Origin: Linyphia triangularis
Lineage: Eukaryota > Arthropoda > Arachnida > Araneae > Linyphiidae
Direction of reading: 5' to 3'
Length of the DNA stretch: 64,000 nt
Assembly (NCBI GenBank): GCA_963978545.1
Contig: OZ021727.1
Span: 55,874,487 to 55,938,486, forward strand
Made by a program: the position numbers and the translations under genes. This document shows, one piece after another, positions 24,546-35,376 of the stretch. The notes below the pieces were generated by a model that was given only the letters and a program-made list of their open reading frames with translations, had not been told where the DNA came from and did not search any database. Position 1 is the stretch's first letter; each line of letters opens with the position of its first letter.

Positions 24546-24969
24546 TAAATTTATGGTGTTCCTCTGAACCAGTTAATGAGTAAACGACTATTAACAGTTT
24601 AACTAATTTAGTAACCTTGTAATTCCTGTAACAAATTCTGATATCGTATAGAAATATATTCTAATGAAATATCCCAAATACATGGCTTGTAATTTATTTG
24701 AATGAATAGCATATCGAATCATTAGATTTACGCAAGACAATGTTATATTTAGGCAAACTTGGTATTTAGGTAAACTTGTTGTATGGGACCTCGATATGAC
24801 CTGATACTATTTTGTTTGTCAGTTACCTATATATATCGGTAATACATCTGTTTATTTCCTAAAACCTGATTGGTGGAATTGGTCATATTTTGGTGAAGCA
24901 GTGATAAAGTTATTATACTGTATGCCTTAAAATTAAATATTTTTATGTCTTAGCTTCTACATGTCTTTT

Positions 24970-24972
<3 letters not shown>
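24546..24972. other. No gene recognised
   Basis: AT-rich sequence leading into the AT microsatellite. Confidence 0.5.

Positions 24973-25047
<75 letters not shown>
24973..25047. repeat. (TA)n microsatellite
   Basis: About 37 uninterrupted TA units. Confidence 0.97.
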
Positions 25048-25244
25048 CTATTGATAGTTTTCTCTGGTGATTTTTAATGCTCCAACAAAAAATTACTATA
25101 ATTATTCAATCTGTTGCAGTTTATACTGGTTCCAAAACCATTACTTCAACCTTGAACTATATTGAGAGAAACATATTCCTTCTGGAATATCAACCTATTT
25201 TTCCATTGGTCCTTGTCCCCCGCAACCCGCCATGGTACAATTAA

Positions 25245-25372
25245 ATTTTGAAATTTAATCTTTATTAACCGATTTTATTTTGAAATTTAATCTTTATCAA
25301 CCGTTATTATTTTGAAATTTAATCTTTATTAACCGTTTTTATTTTGAAATTTAATCTTTATTAACCGATTTT
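25245..25372. repeat. 32-bp tandem repeat, four units
   Basis: Units start at 25245, 25277, 25309 and 25341, each ATTTTGAAATTTAATCTTTA followed by TYAACCG, with one or two differences per unit. Confidence 0.95.
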
Positions 25373-26939
25373 TAAGAACTGAAACGTATTATCGTTTGTA
25401 CGTTTATTTTAGATTACTAATATCTACTACTTTGTTTTCACTCAAAAATAAATCCTTTAGGCTCTATGGTAAGGAACAGAAAGTCTATTGAAAAGAAAAT
25501 ATATAAACAACCGAAGGATTATATTTTAGAAGGGATTGGCATTTTATTCTGCTGTTAAAAACTTTAAAAAAAAATTCTGATATTACTAATTAGGTGAGTC
25601 AAATATTTTAGAATTCATGAAGACTCTCTAGAAATTAAGTATCTTAAAAGATACTTCGAATCCCAACAATTTAATATGTAACTGGAATTTGACGATATCT
25701 GTTAAATCCCAAAATCCAAGCAAGGATCTTATCTCAGCTAAGGCACCAACGGGACAAACATTATAAAGTAATTGCACTACTTTTACAGTGTTGGATATTT
25801 TTTATGTTAGTTTGTACAATATGTTTTTTCTCTTAAATTATTATGCTAAGTTTTTATTTTATACTAAAATAGATGATATTTGTACTTTTTACTAGACTAG
25901 TTCTATTAAAATTAACATTTATTATAAACATCAAGACTGTAAATGTAAACCTTGTAACAAATTTTATTTTTTGTGCAAAATTCAATTTTCAAAAAAAAAA
26001 AAAAAAAAAAAAAAACTAATTCACAATGAGATCAGAGACAAATTAACTGGATGAAATAGATCACGAAAATACAATTCAATGATATCAAAGTAATGTCCAA
26101 AGTGCAATATTACGTTAAACCAAAGACCTAAAGAAGCTCCAATTAGTATACACCCATAAAGGAGAAAAAATATTCATTACATAAAATATTTAACACCAAG
26201 ATCATATAGCAACAAAATATCGCAATAAATTATTTTTTTCTCTTTGCTTGAAGAAAATGTATATACAAAGAGTCAAATAGGTCCAAAGTGCAAGAGTTTC
26301 CTCTATCCCACCGCGAAGAAAGTAAGCTAAAAATTAAACTCCAATCTTGAGTACTACATGATACTAAGCACATCAAATTCAATTCAGTCTCCCATTGGTT
26401 AGCTACCTAAAAAAAGTAACACAAAGCACACAAAGATATTCACTCTAACCATATTGGTTTTTAAACAAGTAGATTTATGGTATGAATGATCTTGTATTTA
26501 AATTTATTTTTTATTTAAATTCATAAATATTTAAAATATTGTGAAAAAAAAATTCCAATTTTAAGAAGAGTCAAAAATGTAAGTATACAATCCAATTATT
26601 TCCAGGTTTTGCCAAGGAAGACGAATTTAACTTTACTTTATGATTGATAGAGTTATAACTGAAAAATCAGCAAGTGGTTGAGATAGAGACAAAATTAAAT
26701 TAGACAGGCAAAAAGAGATCAAAAGTGGAATAATAAAAAAAAAAAAAAAGAATATACGTCTATGCTTTTTATAACAATAATATATTTCAAACAGAAAAGT
26801 CGCAATTCATTTATTCAACGCACACAATGGAGTTCAAATAAAAAATAAATTTCCATATCCATCTTTATAGCGTACTTGCTATTTTTTAATTATGAAAAAT
26901 AAAAAAGTTACAAACATTTAAATTAATCAGAATTGATAT

Positions 26940-26970
<31 letters not shown>

Positions 26971-27203
26971 GAAGACAATCACATGAGGTTAGTGAATAAA
27001 TATTAGATTTTATCCCAAATATTTTAAAAGAAATAACGGCCCCTCAAACTTGATCAAAGAAAAATAGTTTTATAATACATTCTGATATGATTAATTCATA
27101 AAAGAAACGAAAAATTAAATATATTTGTCAGTATAGAAAACATCCTTTTACTCAGTTGTTCAGTTCAGTTTCAAACAGTTTAATAATAATAATGTTAAAA
27201 TAT
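25373..27203. other. AT-rich stretch without genes
   Basis: Contains homopolymer runs (poly-A near 25990-26012 and poly-T near 26943-26970) and no supportable gene. The last bases before 27204 are the left ATAT target duplication of Gypsy-2. Confidence 0.5.
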
Positions 27204-27670
27204 TGTTGCACAAATTGTCTGTATATATTGTAAATAGTGACGTATTATTTCAAAATTCTATTGTAATTTATTTTTATCCTATTTTATTTAGTAATTAATA
27301 GCGATTATACAAGTTAGAAAAAAGGTAGCAACACCTAAAGTAATCGAGAAGTTTCGAGATATTTCTTTTCCGATGAATTGGCTGGAAATTTCGAGAATGT
27401 CTCACGCGCTTGTATATAAAAGACTGGAGAACGGGAAAGTTTTCAGATGGACTTCGGACTTCGTTGAAAGCTGATCGCTTTGTTTACCTATTGGAGTGAG
27501 CTTGTATAATCTCTGAATTCGAAGTTATTTTTGTTGAAGCTTGTGTTGAAGCTTGAGAGTAATTAAACTGTTGCCTGTGAATAAATTTTGTGAGTTTCCT
27601 GAAGAGAGAATAAATATTTGTATACCGTGAAAACTGTGCCATCATTGCCTCAGTGGAGAAATTCGTAACA
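27204..27670 (+). repeat. Gypsy-2 5' LTR
   Basis: 467 bp. Contains a TATATAAAAG promoter motif at 27413-27422 and AATAAA signals at 27580-27585 and 27609-27614, consistent with U3, R and U5 in that order. Differs from the 3' LTR at about two bases (G/C and A/G in the ACAAGTTAGAAAA and AGGTAGCAAC region). Confidence 0.95.
27413..27420 (+). promoter_or_regulatory. TATA box in Gypsy-2 LTR
   Basis: TATATAAA in the middle of the LTR, about 165 bp before the first AATAAA. It is duplicated at 42307-42314 in the other LTR. Likely core promoter for the element RNA. Confidence 0.65.
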
Positions 27671-27671
27671 G

Positions 27672-27683
27672 TGGTGTCAGAAG
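27672..27683 (+). other. Gypsy-2 primer-binding site (tRNA-Leu type)
   Basis: TGGTGTCAGAAG starts one base after the 5' LTR and is complementary to a tRNA ending CTTCTGACACCA, the usual 3' end of a eukaryotic tRNA-Leu. Confidence 0.8.
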
Positions 27684-27702
27684 GGGGGTTTCGTAATTTT
27701 GA

Positions 27703-29049
27703 ATGCCGACAACTAGAGGAATGATGGAAGACCAAATGAAACAATTAATGGAAATGAAAGCCGAAATAAAAGCCGGACAAGAAACGACAAATGCCGAACT
27801 CGCCGCCGCAATTGCCGCCAGTCAAGAAGCGACATCATCAGACATTAAAGCTTTACAAGAAGCGACATCATCAGATTTTAAAGCTTTGCAAAATGCAACG
27901 TCATCTGACATGAAAGCTTTGCCCGATAAGTGCGAGTCCACATCCGCAGCCGTAATCAAGATCAGGGAAGAAATGAAAACCGAGCTAGCGTCAATGGTAG
28001 AATCTACTATTATGGAGACAACATCATCGGTCCTGCAATCCGTGAAGGAAGACGTTCTCACTGCTGTAAGAGATGAAATGGAAGAAAAGGTTTCCACTAT
28101 CAAAGAAGAGCAGGGAAAATTCATGGATGCTGTAGAAGAAAGGCTACGGAAAATAGAAACTCGCGAAGCTGTGACCATTGCAACGCCTAATTGGGATAAC
28201 GTTTCCACTCCCTTTATTGCGCCACGTTCCAGCATCAAAGTGGCCACTTTTGATGGGAGGTCGTCTTGGCGCGTTTATCAAACGCAGTTTGAAATGATTG
28301 CTTCTGCGAATGGTTGGGACGATACTTCGAAAGCATTCCATCTCGCGGCATCTCTTCAAGGTGAAGCTGCTGACATTTTACAAACACTACATGAAGAGAA
28401 GCGGGGAGAATTCGTGGCGCTGGCAAGTGCGTTGGAGTTAAGGTTTGGGGAGCAGCCTCTAAAGGATTACAACAGACTGCAATTGAAAGTGAGACAGCAG
28501 AAGGCCAAAGAAACTCTTCAAGAATTGGCGTCGGATATAGAAAGACTGTCACTCCTCGCTTTCCCAGACTGTCCCCCGGATGTACGAGACGATCTTTCTC
28601 TGCAGTATTTCATCGACGCTATTCAAGATCCCGATGTGCAGCAGGCGGTAAGGTTATCCCAAAACAAAAACCTGAAGTCGGCCCTCGTGTACGCCATGAG
28701 AGTGGAAGCCGCGCAGCTAGCTTCTGGAAAAGACCGACGATATGTGCGTGGTGCATTAGCCGAGGATTCTTCTGACTTTGTCACCAGTAAGCTTCGAGAA
28801 CTGGAAAGCAAAATTGATAGAATGATGAGAAGCTATCCCGGAGCCAGGGATCGAAGGACCAGAGTCATTTGCTGGCACTGCAAACGGGAAGGGCATCTAC
28901 GACGCAACTGCCTTGATTTGAAAAAGAAAAGGGATAACACTACCACGGAATTTCAACAACTGAATCTAAGAAGATGCCATTTCGCAGGGCAGGAGCTGCA
29001 ATGTAGAACAGGTGAAGCCCCGAACAGTCGTTTCTACGTTTCATCCTGA
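27703..29049 (+). CDS. gag: Gypsy-2 Gag
   Basis: 448 residues from the ATG at 27703, 32 bp after the LTR, to TGA at 29047-29049. The N-terminus is a charged, coiled-coil-like region with a threefold repeat of about 11 residues (EATSSDIKALQ, EATSSDFKALQ, NATSSDMKALP). The middle resembles a gypsy capsid (VATFDGRSSWRVYQTQFE, and AADILQTL). A zinc knuckle CWHCKREGHLRRNC lies at about 390-403. The following protease is in the same frame, separated only by this TGA, so in the ancestor gag and pol may have been one frame. Otherwise the gene is open, which fits an element that is still packaged and copied in trans. Confidence 0.9.
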   Translation: MPTTRGMMEDQMKQLMEMKAEIKAGQETTNAELAAAIAASQEATSSDIKALQEATSSDFKALQNATSSDMKALPDKCESTSAAVIKIREEMKTELASMVESTIMETTSSVLQSVKEDVLTAVRDEMEEKVSTIKEEQGKFMDAVEERLRKIETREAVTIATPNWDNVSTPFIAPRSSIKVATFDGRSSWRVYQTQFEMIASANGWDDTSKAFHLAASLQGEAADILQTLHEEKRGEFVALASALELRFGEQPLKDYNRLQLKVRQQKAKETLQELASDIERLSLLAFPDCPPDVRDDLSLQYFIDAIQDPDVQQAVRLSQNKNLKSALVYAMRVEAAQLASGKDRRYVRGALAEDSSDFVTSKLRELESKIDRMMRSYPGARDRRTRVICWHCKREGHLRRNCLDLKKKRDNTTTEFQQLNLRRCHFAGQELQCRTGEAPNSRFYVSS

Positions 29050-29418
29050 CAAGGAGGAAACCAGGGTTTATTCGTGAAGAGGGAGATCAACGGAACTCCA
29101 TGTCGTCTAATCGTCGATTCGGGAGCGAACGTAACGATCGTAAGGACGGACGTGGCTCGTCGCCTGAACAGCCGACTCCTCTACACAGCGCCCTCTGTTT
29201 CTCTACAAACTGTGTCTGGTGGTAATATCTCTGTTCATGGGAAATTGCAAGTGGACATTGCCCTTGGATTTAACACCTACAAGCACACCGTTTATGTTGC
29301 CGAAATTGTAGATCCATGCATTCTCGGACTAGACTTTTTGAAGAAAAATGGAATTACGCTGAATTTTGAGAAAAGCAAGCTGCAAACATGGAGAGACGAA
29401 GTTCCTTTGCACGATCTA
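29050..29418 (+). pseudogene. pol: Gypsy-2 protease, cut by DNA-transposon insertion
   Basis: Continues in the gag frame directly after the TGA. Encodes a retropepsin-like aspartic protease: VDSGANVTIV holds the catalytic Asp (DSG), and ILGLDFLKKN the conserved ILG flap-end motif. The frame is broken at 29418/29419 by the insertion at 29419-35376; the downstream part resumes at 35377 with GAC ATG AAA in the same phase. A GTG at 29074 is not a meaningful start. Confidence 0.85.
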
Positions 29419-29580
29419 CACTGTTAAAAATTTGGTGCTAGGTTTTACCAGAAATCTGGTAATATAGTAGCTGCAATCACTATTTGGTGAAATGATATAC
29501 CACTTTTGTGGTTCAACTTCATATACGAAATTCATGGTGAAAGGTTGAACCAGATTTCACGTTTTTCCCTGCACCAGTTT

Positions 29581-29724
29581 CTGGATTTAGTTTTCACTAC
29601 TATTCTGGATTTAGCTTTCACCACTATTCTGGATTTAGCTTTCACCACTATTCTGGATTTAGCTTTCACCACTATTCTGGATTTAGCTTTCACTACTATT
29701 CTGGATTTAGCTTTCCCCACTATT
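29581..29724. repeat. 24-bp minisatellite, six units
   Basis: Units beginning CTGGATTTAG at 29581, 29605, 29629, 29653, 29677 and 29701, then decaying. It lies about 160 bp inside the left end of the CACTG element. Confidence 0.95.
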
Positions 29725-29959
29725 TGTAGTTAGCTTTTACCAGTTTTTCATTTAGCTTTCGTCAGTTTCTGTATTTATCTTCCACTATTTTATGAATCTA
29801 GTTTTCGTTACTTTTTGGAGTTTGATTTTACAACTTTTTACTGAGTTTTTAAGTTTGTTGATTTGATAAAGTATGTAAATCTATAAAAGCTTATTTGAAA
29901 AGGAGAATTGTGTATTTTTCAGTGTCTGTTAACTATTTATTAATCATCAAAGTTAGACT

Positions 29960-31100
29960 TATTTTCTCAAATCTGCTTTGCAATAGATATTTTTTCATAT
30001 TTCAAACTAGCACTACCATAAATTCACTTTCTTAATAAAGACAATATTTTAAAATTTTATTAATAGTATAATTTAACACACACAGAACATTTGATTTGTA
30101 AAATAGTTTCTTTCTAGAATACAAAAAAAATAAAAAAATAAGGGACAGTTAAATTTTCTTTTATTATTAACTGAATGTTTTATTGCTGCCTTAGATTAAG
30201 CAACCAAATTTATTTACAAACCAACTATCATTAGAACTGCCATTAGATAAATTGTTACCAAAAGATAAAAACATTTTTACTAAAAATTACTTTGCAAAGA
30301 TCATTTTTTTAACTTAGACAAAATAGCATTACCATATTAAATCAGTATTATTGTTTGGCAAAGAACAGAGTTCATTACAGCAAACAATATTTGTAACTTT
30401 TATTAATAGTATAATTTAACACACATTATTTCAACACACCAATAACTTTTATTTACAAAATAGTTCCTTTCTAGAATGCAGAAAATCAAACATAAAAGAA
30501 AAAGGACTATTAATTAAGAGGAATTAAATTATCTGTTATTGGATTGAGTACACAACTGAAAATCCAATAATGACAGTTTCTGCCAAAATAAAATGTCACA
30601 AATCCATGACTTTCCAAAATTGAAACAAATAATTTTCTACGACTAGAGATATCACATAATAAAATTTATTTGGTTCATTTTTCTTTTAACACAAATCTAT
30701 AAGTAAGTAAATTATTGTAGTTAAATAATTTTGCTTTCTTTCACATAATACAACATATTTTTTAGTGTTTATTTACTAATTTGTAAATTAACAACATTAA
30801 ACCATTTTTACTAAGAACTGCTTTGCAATAGAAATGTTTTTACATTTAGAAAAATAACATTAACAATAAATCACTATTTTTTTCTATACATTAGAGCAGA
30901 TAAATCTTTTAATATTATATTAATAGCACAATATATACACATTTTTCCAAAAAAATTATTCTTATTTACAAAATAGTTTATTGCTAGAATACAAAAAAAC
31001 ATTCTTATTCCATGGCTAATTATCAAGTTGTGCACAAAACCAAAAATTTTACAAAAATCACACACTATAAATATCTTAATAATGAACAGTAACACATTTT
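29960..31100. repeat. Degenerate large repeats inside CACTG element
   Basis: Two word-sets recur in order: TGCTTTGCAATAGA-like at about 29972, 30284 and 30818, and TTTACAAAATAGTTTCTTTCTAGAAT-like (here abbreviated by its core ACAAAATAGTT) at about 30097, 30456 and 30968. Units are roughly 300-500 bp and strongly diverged, suggesting old internal amplification. Confidence 0.6.
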
Positions 31101-32080
31101 TATTATAACAGCCAAGTTATCAAAAAAAAAAAAAATATGCCATTGTTGCCAAACCATAAAACTTTACATTCATTAGGGTTAAAAAAAAAATGAATTCTTC
31201 AGAGTTACAATATTATTGCTATTGTACTTATAAAGAAACAGTAGATATTTATTGACAAACTGTTTACAAGGTAAAATATCAATACATTCTGATAATCAGT
31301 AATAACCGCAAGTAAAATGGTATTAAACATGAAAATACGATTGACAAAAAAATCTTCAGACTTGCTGATAATTACCACAATTTTAAAAATGTTAATTCAT
31401 CTAGTTCATTAGTTTAAAACACATTATCATTTTTATATTAAGCCTATTAGTTTGTGCTTTCGAAACATAGAAATCATGGTAATCTTATATTATCTTAACA
31501 ATAAATATTCTTATTTGATGGTTTGGCATAATTAGTCGTATCTTGCTGTCCTATATGTTTACAAGAATTATAGTGCCAGTGATATGTAACCAAAGACAAG
31601 TTAATAAGTTTTTAGCACTTTGTTCAACATTTTTAAAGTACAGATGTTTAGTTTCATAACACATGTACCAAGAAGTTATCAAAGAACTAAATTCAGTAAT
31701 TAGTTTGGAGAAGTGGGTAGGAAAATAACACTTCAGATTTAATACAAAATTAGAATTGTACAAGTTTGTGTTTCAAGATTTGTTTATAGTTTTTAAAATA
31801 TGTAGTTTTGTAGTGATTTTTTTCTGGAAACAAATTCAACAATTCTATCAGCAAAACATTTTTTGTTAGTAATTTTATTGAAATTCGATAAATTTTAAAA
31901 AAATATTCTGCGTGAAGCATAATTAGCAAATGTAAACAATAAATTTTTCAGTTTGTTTTTACTGACTTGATATTAGTTTTCAGTTATGTAGAAGTTGGTT
32001 GGTTTGTAAGCTCAACGACCTGTTTTCATGCACAACGGCAGCTAATTATCTACAGCATAATGTGTATTCTGAACGACAAT
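31101..32080. other. CACTG-element interior, nothing recognised
   Basis: AT-rich, no coding frame or repeat I can support. Confidence 0.5.
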
Positions 32081-32084
32081 GAAC

Positions 32085-32158
32085 ACCCAGGATTCGAACC
32101 AGACATCTTTGACATGCAAGGCCAGAGCTCTAACCCCACAGCTATCAGGGAGGCTAGT
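32085..32158 (-). other. tRNA-derived SINE-like fragment
   Basis: On the minus strand a box-A-like TAGCTGTGGGGTTAGAGC is followed by a box B, GGTTCGAATCC, at normal spacing, and an anticodon-like loop CTTGCAT (TGC, as in tRNA-Ala) with a four-pair stem. No acceptor stem closes, so this is a tRNA-derived remnant rather than a gene. Confidence 0.45.
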
Positions 32159-32297
32159 TACGTAGTAGTATAAGTCAATTTACTTCTATAGGATATTTCA
32201 CATGCACAATAGGAAACGGAATTCTTCCATTAGACAGGTACCAGTTGGCGTCAAGCTTAAATGTTTACATATTTAAATGACACGTAAATGTATCACC

Positions 32298-32580
32298 AAG
32301 CCTATATGTGAAAGGTTTGTTATAAGGTTGCTATAGAAACTTTATAACTGTTTGTTATAGGAGTTATAAATTATTGGAAGATTGTTAGTCTGGATGAGTT
32401 ATCATTGTAGTTTGAAAATTTTTAGTTGGTACCCGTCTAATAGATCAGTACCTAGAAAGCAAGCCTATATTGTCATAACGGTTTATTTTAGGAATTATAG
32501 ATTTGAAGGTTGTTACTTTGTATGAGTTATCGCTACAATCTGGTGGTTTTTATCTGGTATCAGACTAATGGAAGAGTAAA
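32298..32580. repeat. Degenerate tandem duplication (~160 bp)
   Basis: AAGCCTATAT, GAGTTATAAATT / GAATTATAGATT, GATTGTTAGT / GGTTGTTACT, ATGAGTTATC and GGTACC / GGTATC occur in the same order twice, at about 32298-32450 and 32461-32580. Confidence 0.6.
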
Positions 32581-32860
32581 TGTTTTTAAACAGGCATAAA
32601 TTTTATGTTATTGACAAAAAAAAATGACAATACATGCCAGTAATTTAATATAGAAGTATTAAATATTAAGTTTACAAAAGCTTCAAGTTAAATTGACTTA
32701 TGTAAATTAAAATGGTACTTGCGTATTAACGGCACTGCAGCTGCAGATTTGGCGGTTTTTAAGTGCCGCCAATAAAGAGCATTCTTGTTGTTCGCACGCG
32801 CACACAGTTATTTAAGTGTTTTATTTTATGATTTGTCGGAAAAATTTTGGGTGTAGATTG

Positions 32861-33195
32861 GCCAAGCAGATTATATTTATTAATTTAATTTATTTTAGAA
32901 ATGGTAGCGTCTTGTTTTCAAAATGTGGCGGTAAAACGTTACCAGCGGGGATATTCTGTTTGGCGTCAATTGCATAATTTCTGGCGACATTATCGCCTGT
33001 GCCCGCGAAATGGAAAAGTACCCAAGATTTTAAATCGTATTCAAAAAGTAACGATTATGAAACTGATCCTGCTGTTGTTTATACGATGCAAACATTCACA
33101 AATAAAGTGAGCCAATTTGTATATGTTTAGCTTCAAAATTCATTACTAAAATGTTTCGATAAAATATCTAAAAGTTGGAAGTTGTAAAAGGTATG
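32861..33195 (+). repeat. 335-bp direct repeat, copy 1
   Basis: From GCCAAGCAGATTAT to AAAAGGTATG; matches 34537-34871 with about nine differences and no gap. It includes a 69-codon frame (32901-33110) that is only partly open in copy 2. The boundaries lack TG/CA, so these are not obvious LTRs. Confidence 0.92.
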
Positions 33196-34200
33196 AGGGG
33201 TGGGAGGGGTTCTAGGGAACTAGGGGTGGGAGATGTGTCTGGAGCACTAGATGGAACGCATAAAGTAGGTGAGGGTGAAAAGGCTGCTGTGTGTGATGGA
33301 GTAGTTGGGTCTAAGAAGTCATCAGCAATGAAGAAGGCTGGTTTGAGGCGATCTATGTTGATGACACTACGTTTGGTGTTGATGTCGAGGGTGTAAGTTT
33401 TGGCGTTGCGTTCCAGTACTCGGTAGGGTCCATCGTAAGGTGGATCTAATGCTCTTCTGATGCGGTCTCTGAGCAAGAAGACATGTTTCATGGACAAGTT
33501 TCGAGTGCTGAGTGGACAAAAGGGATGTGTTTGATGTGTGCAGAAGAAGCTGGCTTTGGTGACAGGCTTTGCATACATGTACGAAGACGGAGGAATTCAG
33601 ATGTCTCGATGACTGGAGTCGCAGATGGTGAGATGAATTCTGAAGGTAGTCGGATGGTCGAACCATACACTAACTCTGATGGAGAGCAACCAAGGTCTTG
33701 TTTGACTGCTGATTGCAGTCCAAGGAGTACTAGTGGTAGTGCTTCAGTCCAGGGGATTGCGGTGGCATTTTATCGCTTGTTTCAAAGAGCGATGAAAACG
33801 TTCGATCATTCCATTGCTTGCTGAGTGGTATGGGGTCGTGCGGATGAGCTTGACACCAAGTAGTGCTGATAAAGAAGAGAAGAGTGTAGACTGGAATTGT
33901 CTTCCCCGGTCAGTAGTTACAATAGAAGGAGTGCCGAAGCGAGAAATCCAATGGTTGAAGAAAGCACGAGCGACTGTGTCGGTTTGGATGTCTGTAATTG
34001 GTATTGCTTCAGGCCATCTGGAGTATCTGTCCACGCATGTGAGGATATAGCTGTATCTTTCAGACGGTGGGAGAGGTCCAACCAGATCAATGTTAATGTG
34101 CTGAAATCGCTGTGAAGGAACTGGTATTTGAATAATCGGGCTATGAGTGTGTAGTGAAACTTTTGATCGTTGACAGTCAAGACACCAATAAAGCGTTAGC
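33178..34200 (-). pseudogene. Gypsy integrase fragment, frameshifted
   Basis: Minus-strand remnant of a third, unrelated gypsy pol. From 34200 down: a CLDCQRSK zinc-finger end, integrase core with INIDLVGPLP, CVDRYSRWPEA, TTDRGRQF and SASNGMIERFH (all three acidic residues kept), then a frameshift near 33745, a segment with VYG-type wording (MYGSTIRLPSEF), a second frameshift near 33490, and the C-terminal module DPPYDGPYRVL with NIDRLKPAFF. The upstream part of pol is absent. The end of the frame runs into the 335-bp repeat. Confidence 0.85.
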
Positions 34201-34206
34201 AAGCTT

Positions 34207-34275
34207 TCAAGGGTGACGAGGCTCGAACCAGGGACCATTGTGTCTTGAGACAGATGCGTTACCGCTGTGCAAAAG
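34207..34275 (-). other. tRNA-like fragment next to gypsy remnant
   Basis: On the minus strand, GCACAGCGGTAACGC (box-A-like) precedes GGTTCGAGCCT (box-B-like) at tRNA spacing. The anticodon stem does not pair well, so a pseudo-tRNA or SINE head is more likely than a tRNA gene. It abuts the 5' edge of the integrase fragment. Confidence 0.4.
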
Positions 34276-34536
34276 AGTACTCAAGTGCACAGAAGTTTTA
34301 TCTGTTATTTGATGTCGCCACAAATGAATAAGATCTGTTTTCTGAAAAAAATATAGAACAAGTGTAAGGAAAATTAATACTATATTACATGGTTCACACA
34401 ATTTGACAATTTTAGCAAGAGTAAATATTAAGATTTGGTACTTTTCCATTTCACAGACGCAAATGTCGCCAAGCAGACTTTATTTGCGACAACGCACAGT
34501 ATACACATAAAATTTTTTGATAATGCTGCAAATCTC

Positions 34537-34871
34537 GCCAAGCAGATTATATTTATTAATTTAATTTATTTTAAAAATGGCAGCGTCTTGTTTTCAAAAT
34601 GTGGCGGTAAAAAGTTACCAGCGGGGATATTCTGTTTGGCGTCAATTGCATAATTTATGGCGACATTATCGCCTGTCCCCGCGAAATGGAAAAGTACCCA
34701 AGATTTTAAATCGTATTTAAAAAATACCGATTATGAAACTGATCCTGCTGTTGTTTATACGATGCAAACATTCACAAATAAAGTGATCCAATTTGTATAT
34801 GTTTAGCTTCAAAATTCATTACTAAAATGTTTCGATAAAATATCTAAAAGTTGGAAGTTGTAAAAGGTATG
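34537..34871 (+). repeat. 335-bp direct repeat, copy 2
   Basis: Second copy of 32861-33195, same orientation and same length. The 1.34 kb between the copies holds the gypsy integrase fragment and the tRNA-like piece. Confidence 0.92.
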
Positions 34872-35289
34872 AATACTTTAACGTCTAAACTATTAACATC
34901 GAAAACATATTATGACTTATGCAACTTTTAAAGTTACAATACATATTTCAAGTTTCAAAGCAATTGTTTACCAAATATTAAAGCACTATAGAACTGTCAG
35001 CTTCAGATAAATAGGCCTAGTTGTTTACACATTATTAAATTAAGTAAAATGATAGAATTAGACAGATGGAACTTGCAAACAAAACTATTATTAAAGTAAG
35101 CAATAAAAAAAAGCTTACCTTTGATTTGAAATATGTTGTTCGACATAACAACACGAAAAGAGTTCTAAGAGTGCGAAGTTTCGGCCATGTTGTATTGCCA
35201 GCAAAACCGCGCAATGCATGATGGGATCAATACATTTCACCGGAATTTTGGTGCAACTCATTTATCGAGAAAGTAGCTCGAATTGAATT
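34872..35289. other. CACTG-element interior, nothing recognised
   Basis: AT-rich, no frame or repeat supported; the right subterminal repeats begin after it. Confidence 0.5.
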
Positions 35290-35376
35290 GAACCACTTTT
35301 CTGGTGAAATCTCTCAGCTTCGCTAGATTAAACCAGAAAAGTGGTGAAAGGTTGAACTATTATTTTTTACAGTGTA

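Larger units (their letters stand above)
29419..35374. mobile_element. 5,956-bp non-autonomous TIR element, CACTA/EnSpm-like
   Basis: Ends are CACTGTTAAAAATT at the left and, reversed, CACTGTAAAAAATA at the right, flanked by TA at 29417-29418 and 35375-35376. CACTG termini with a 2-bp duplication and repeated subterminal motifs (GGTTGAACC and its complement near 29509-29553 and 35290-35358) fit animal EnSpm/CACTA elements; Tc1/mariner is the alternative because of the TA. No transposase is encoded. The interior is AT-rich, built of degenerate repeats, and carries a gypsy fragment, two tRNA-like sequences and a 335-bp direct repeat. It interrupts Gypsy-2, so it moved after Gypsy-2 inserted. 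Confidence 0.8.

Noticed and set aside
26604..26650. Acceptor-like TTATTTCCAG followed by a short open stretch
   Set aside because: Only about 13 codons to a stop, AT-rich, no other support.
32861..34871. 335-bp direct repeats as ordinary LTRs
   Set aside because: No TG/CA ends and the purine-rich stretch at 33194-33212 is on the wrong strand for the minus-oriented integrase fragment; left as unexplained repeats.
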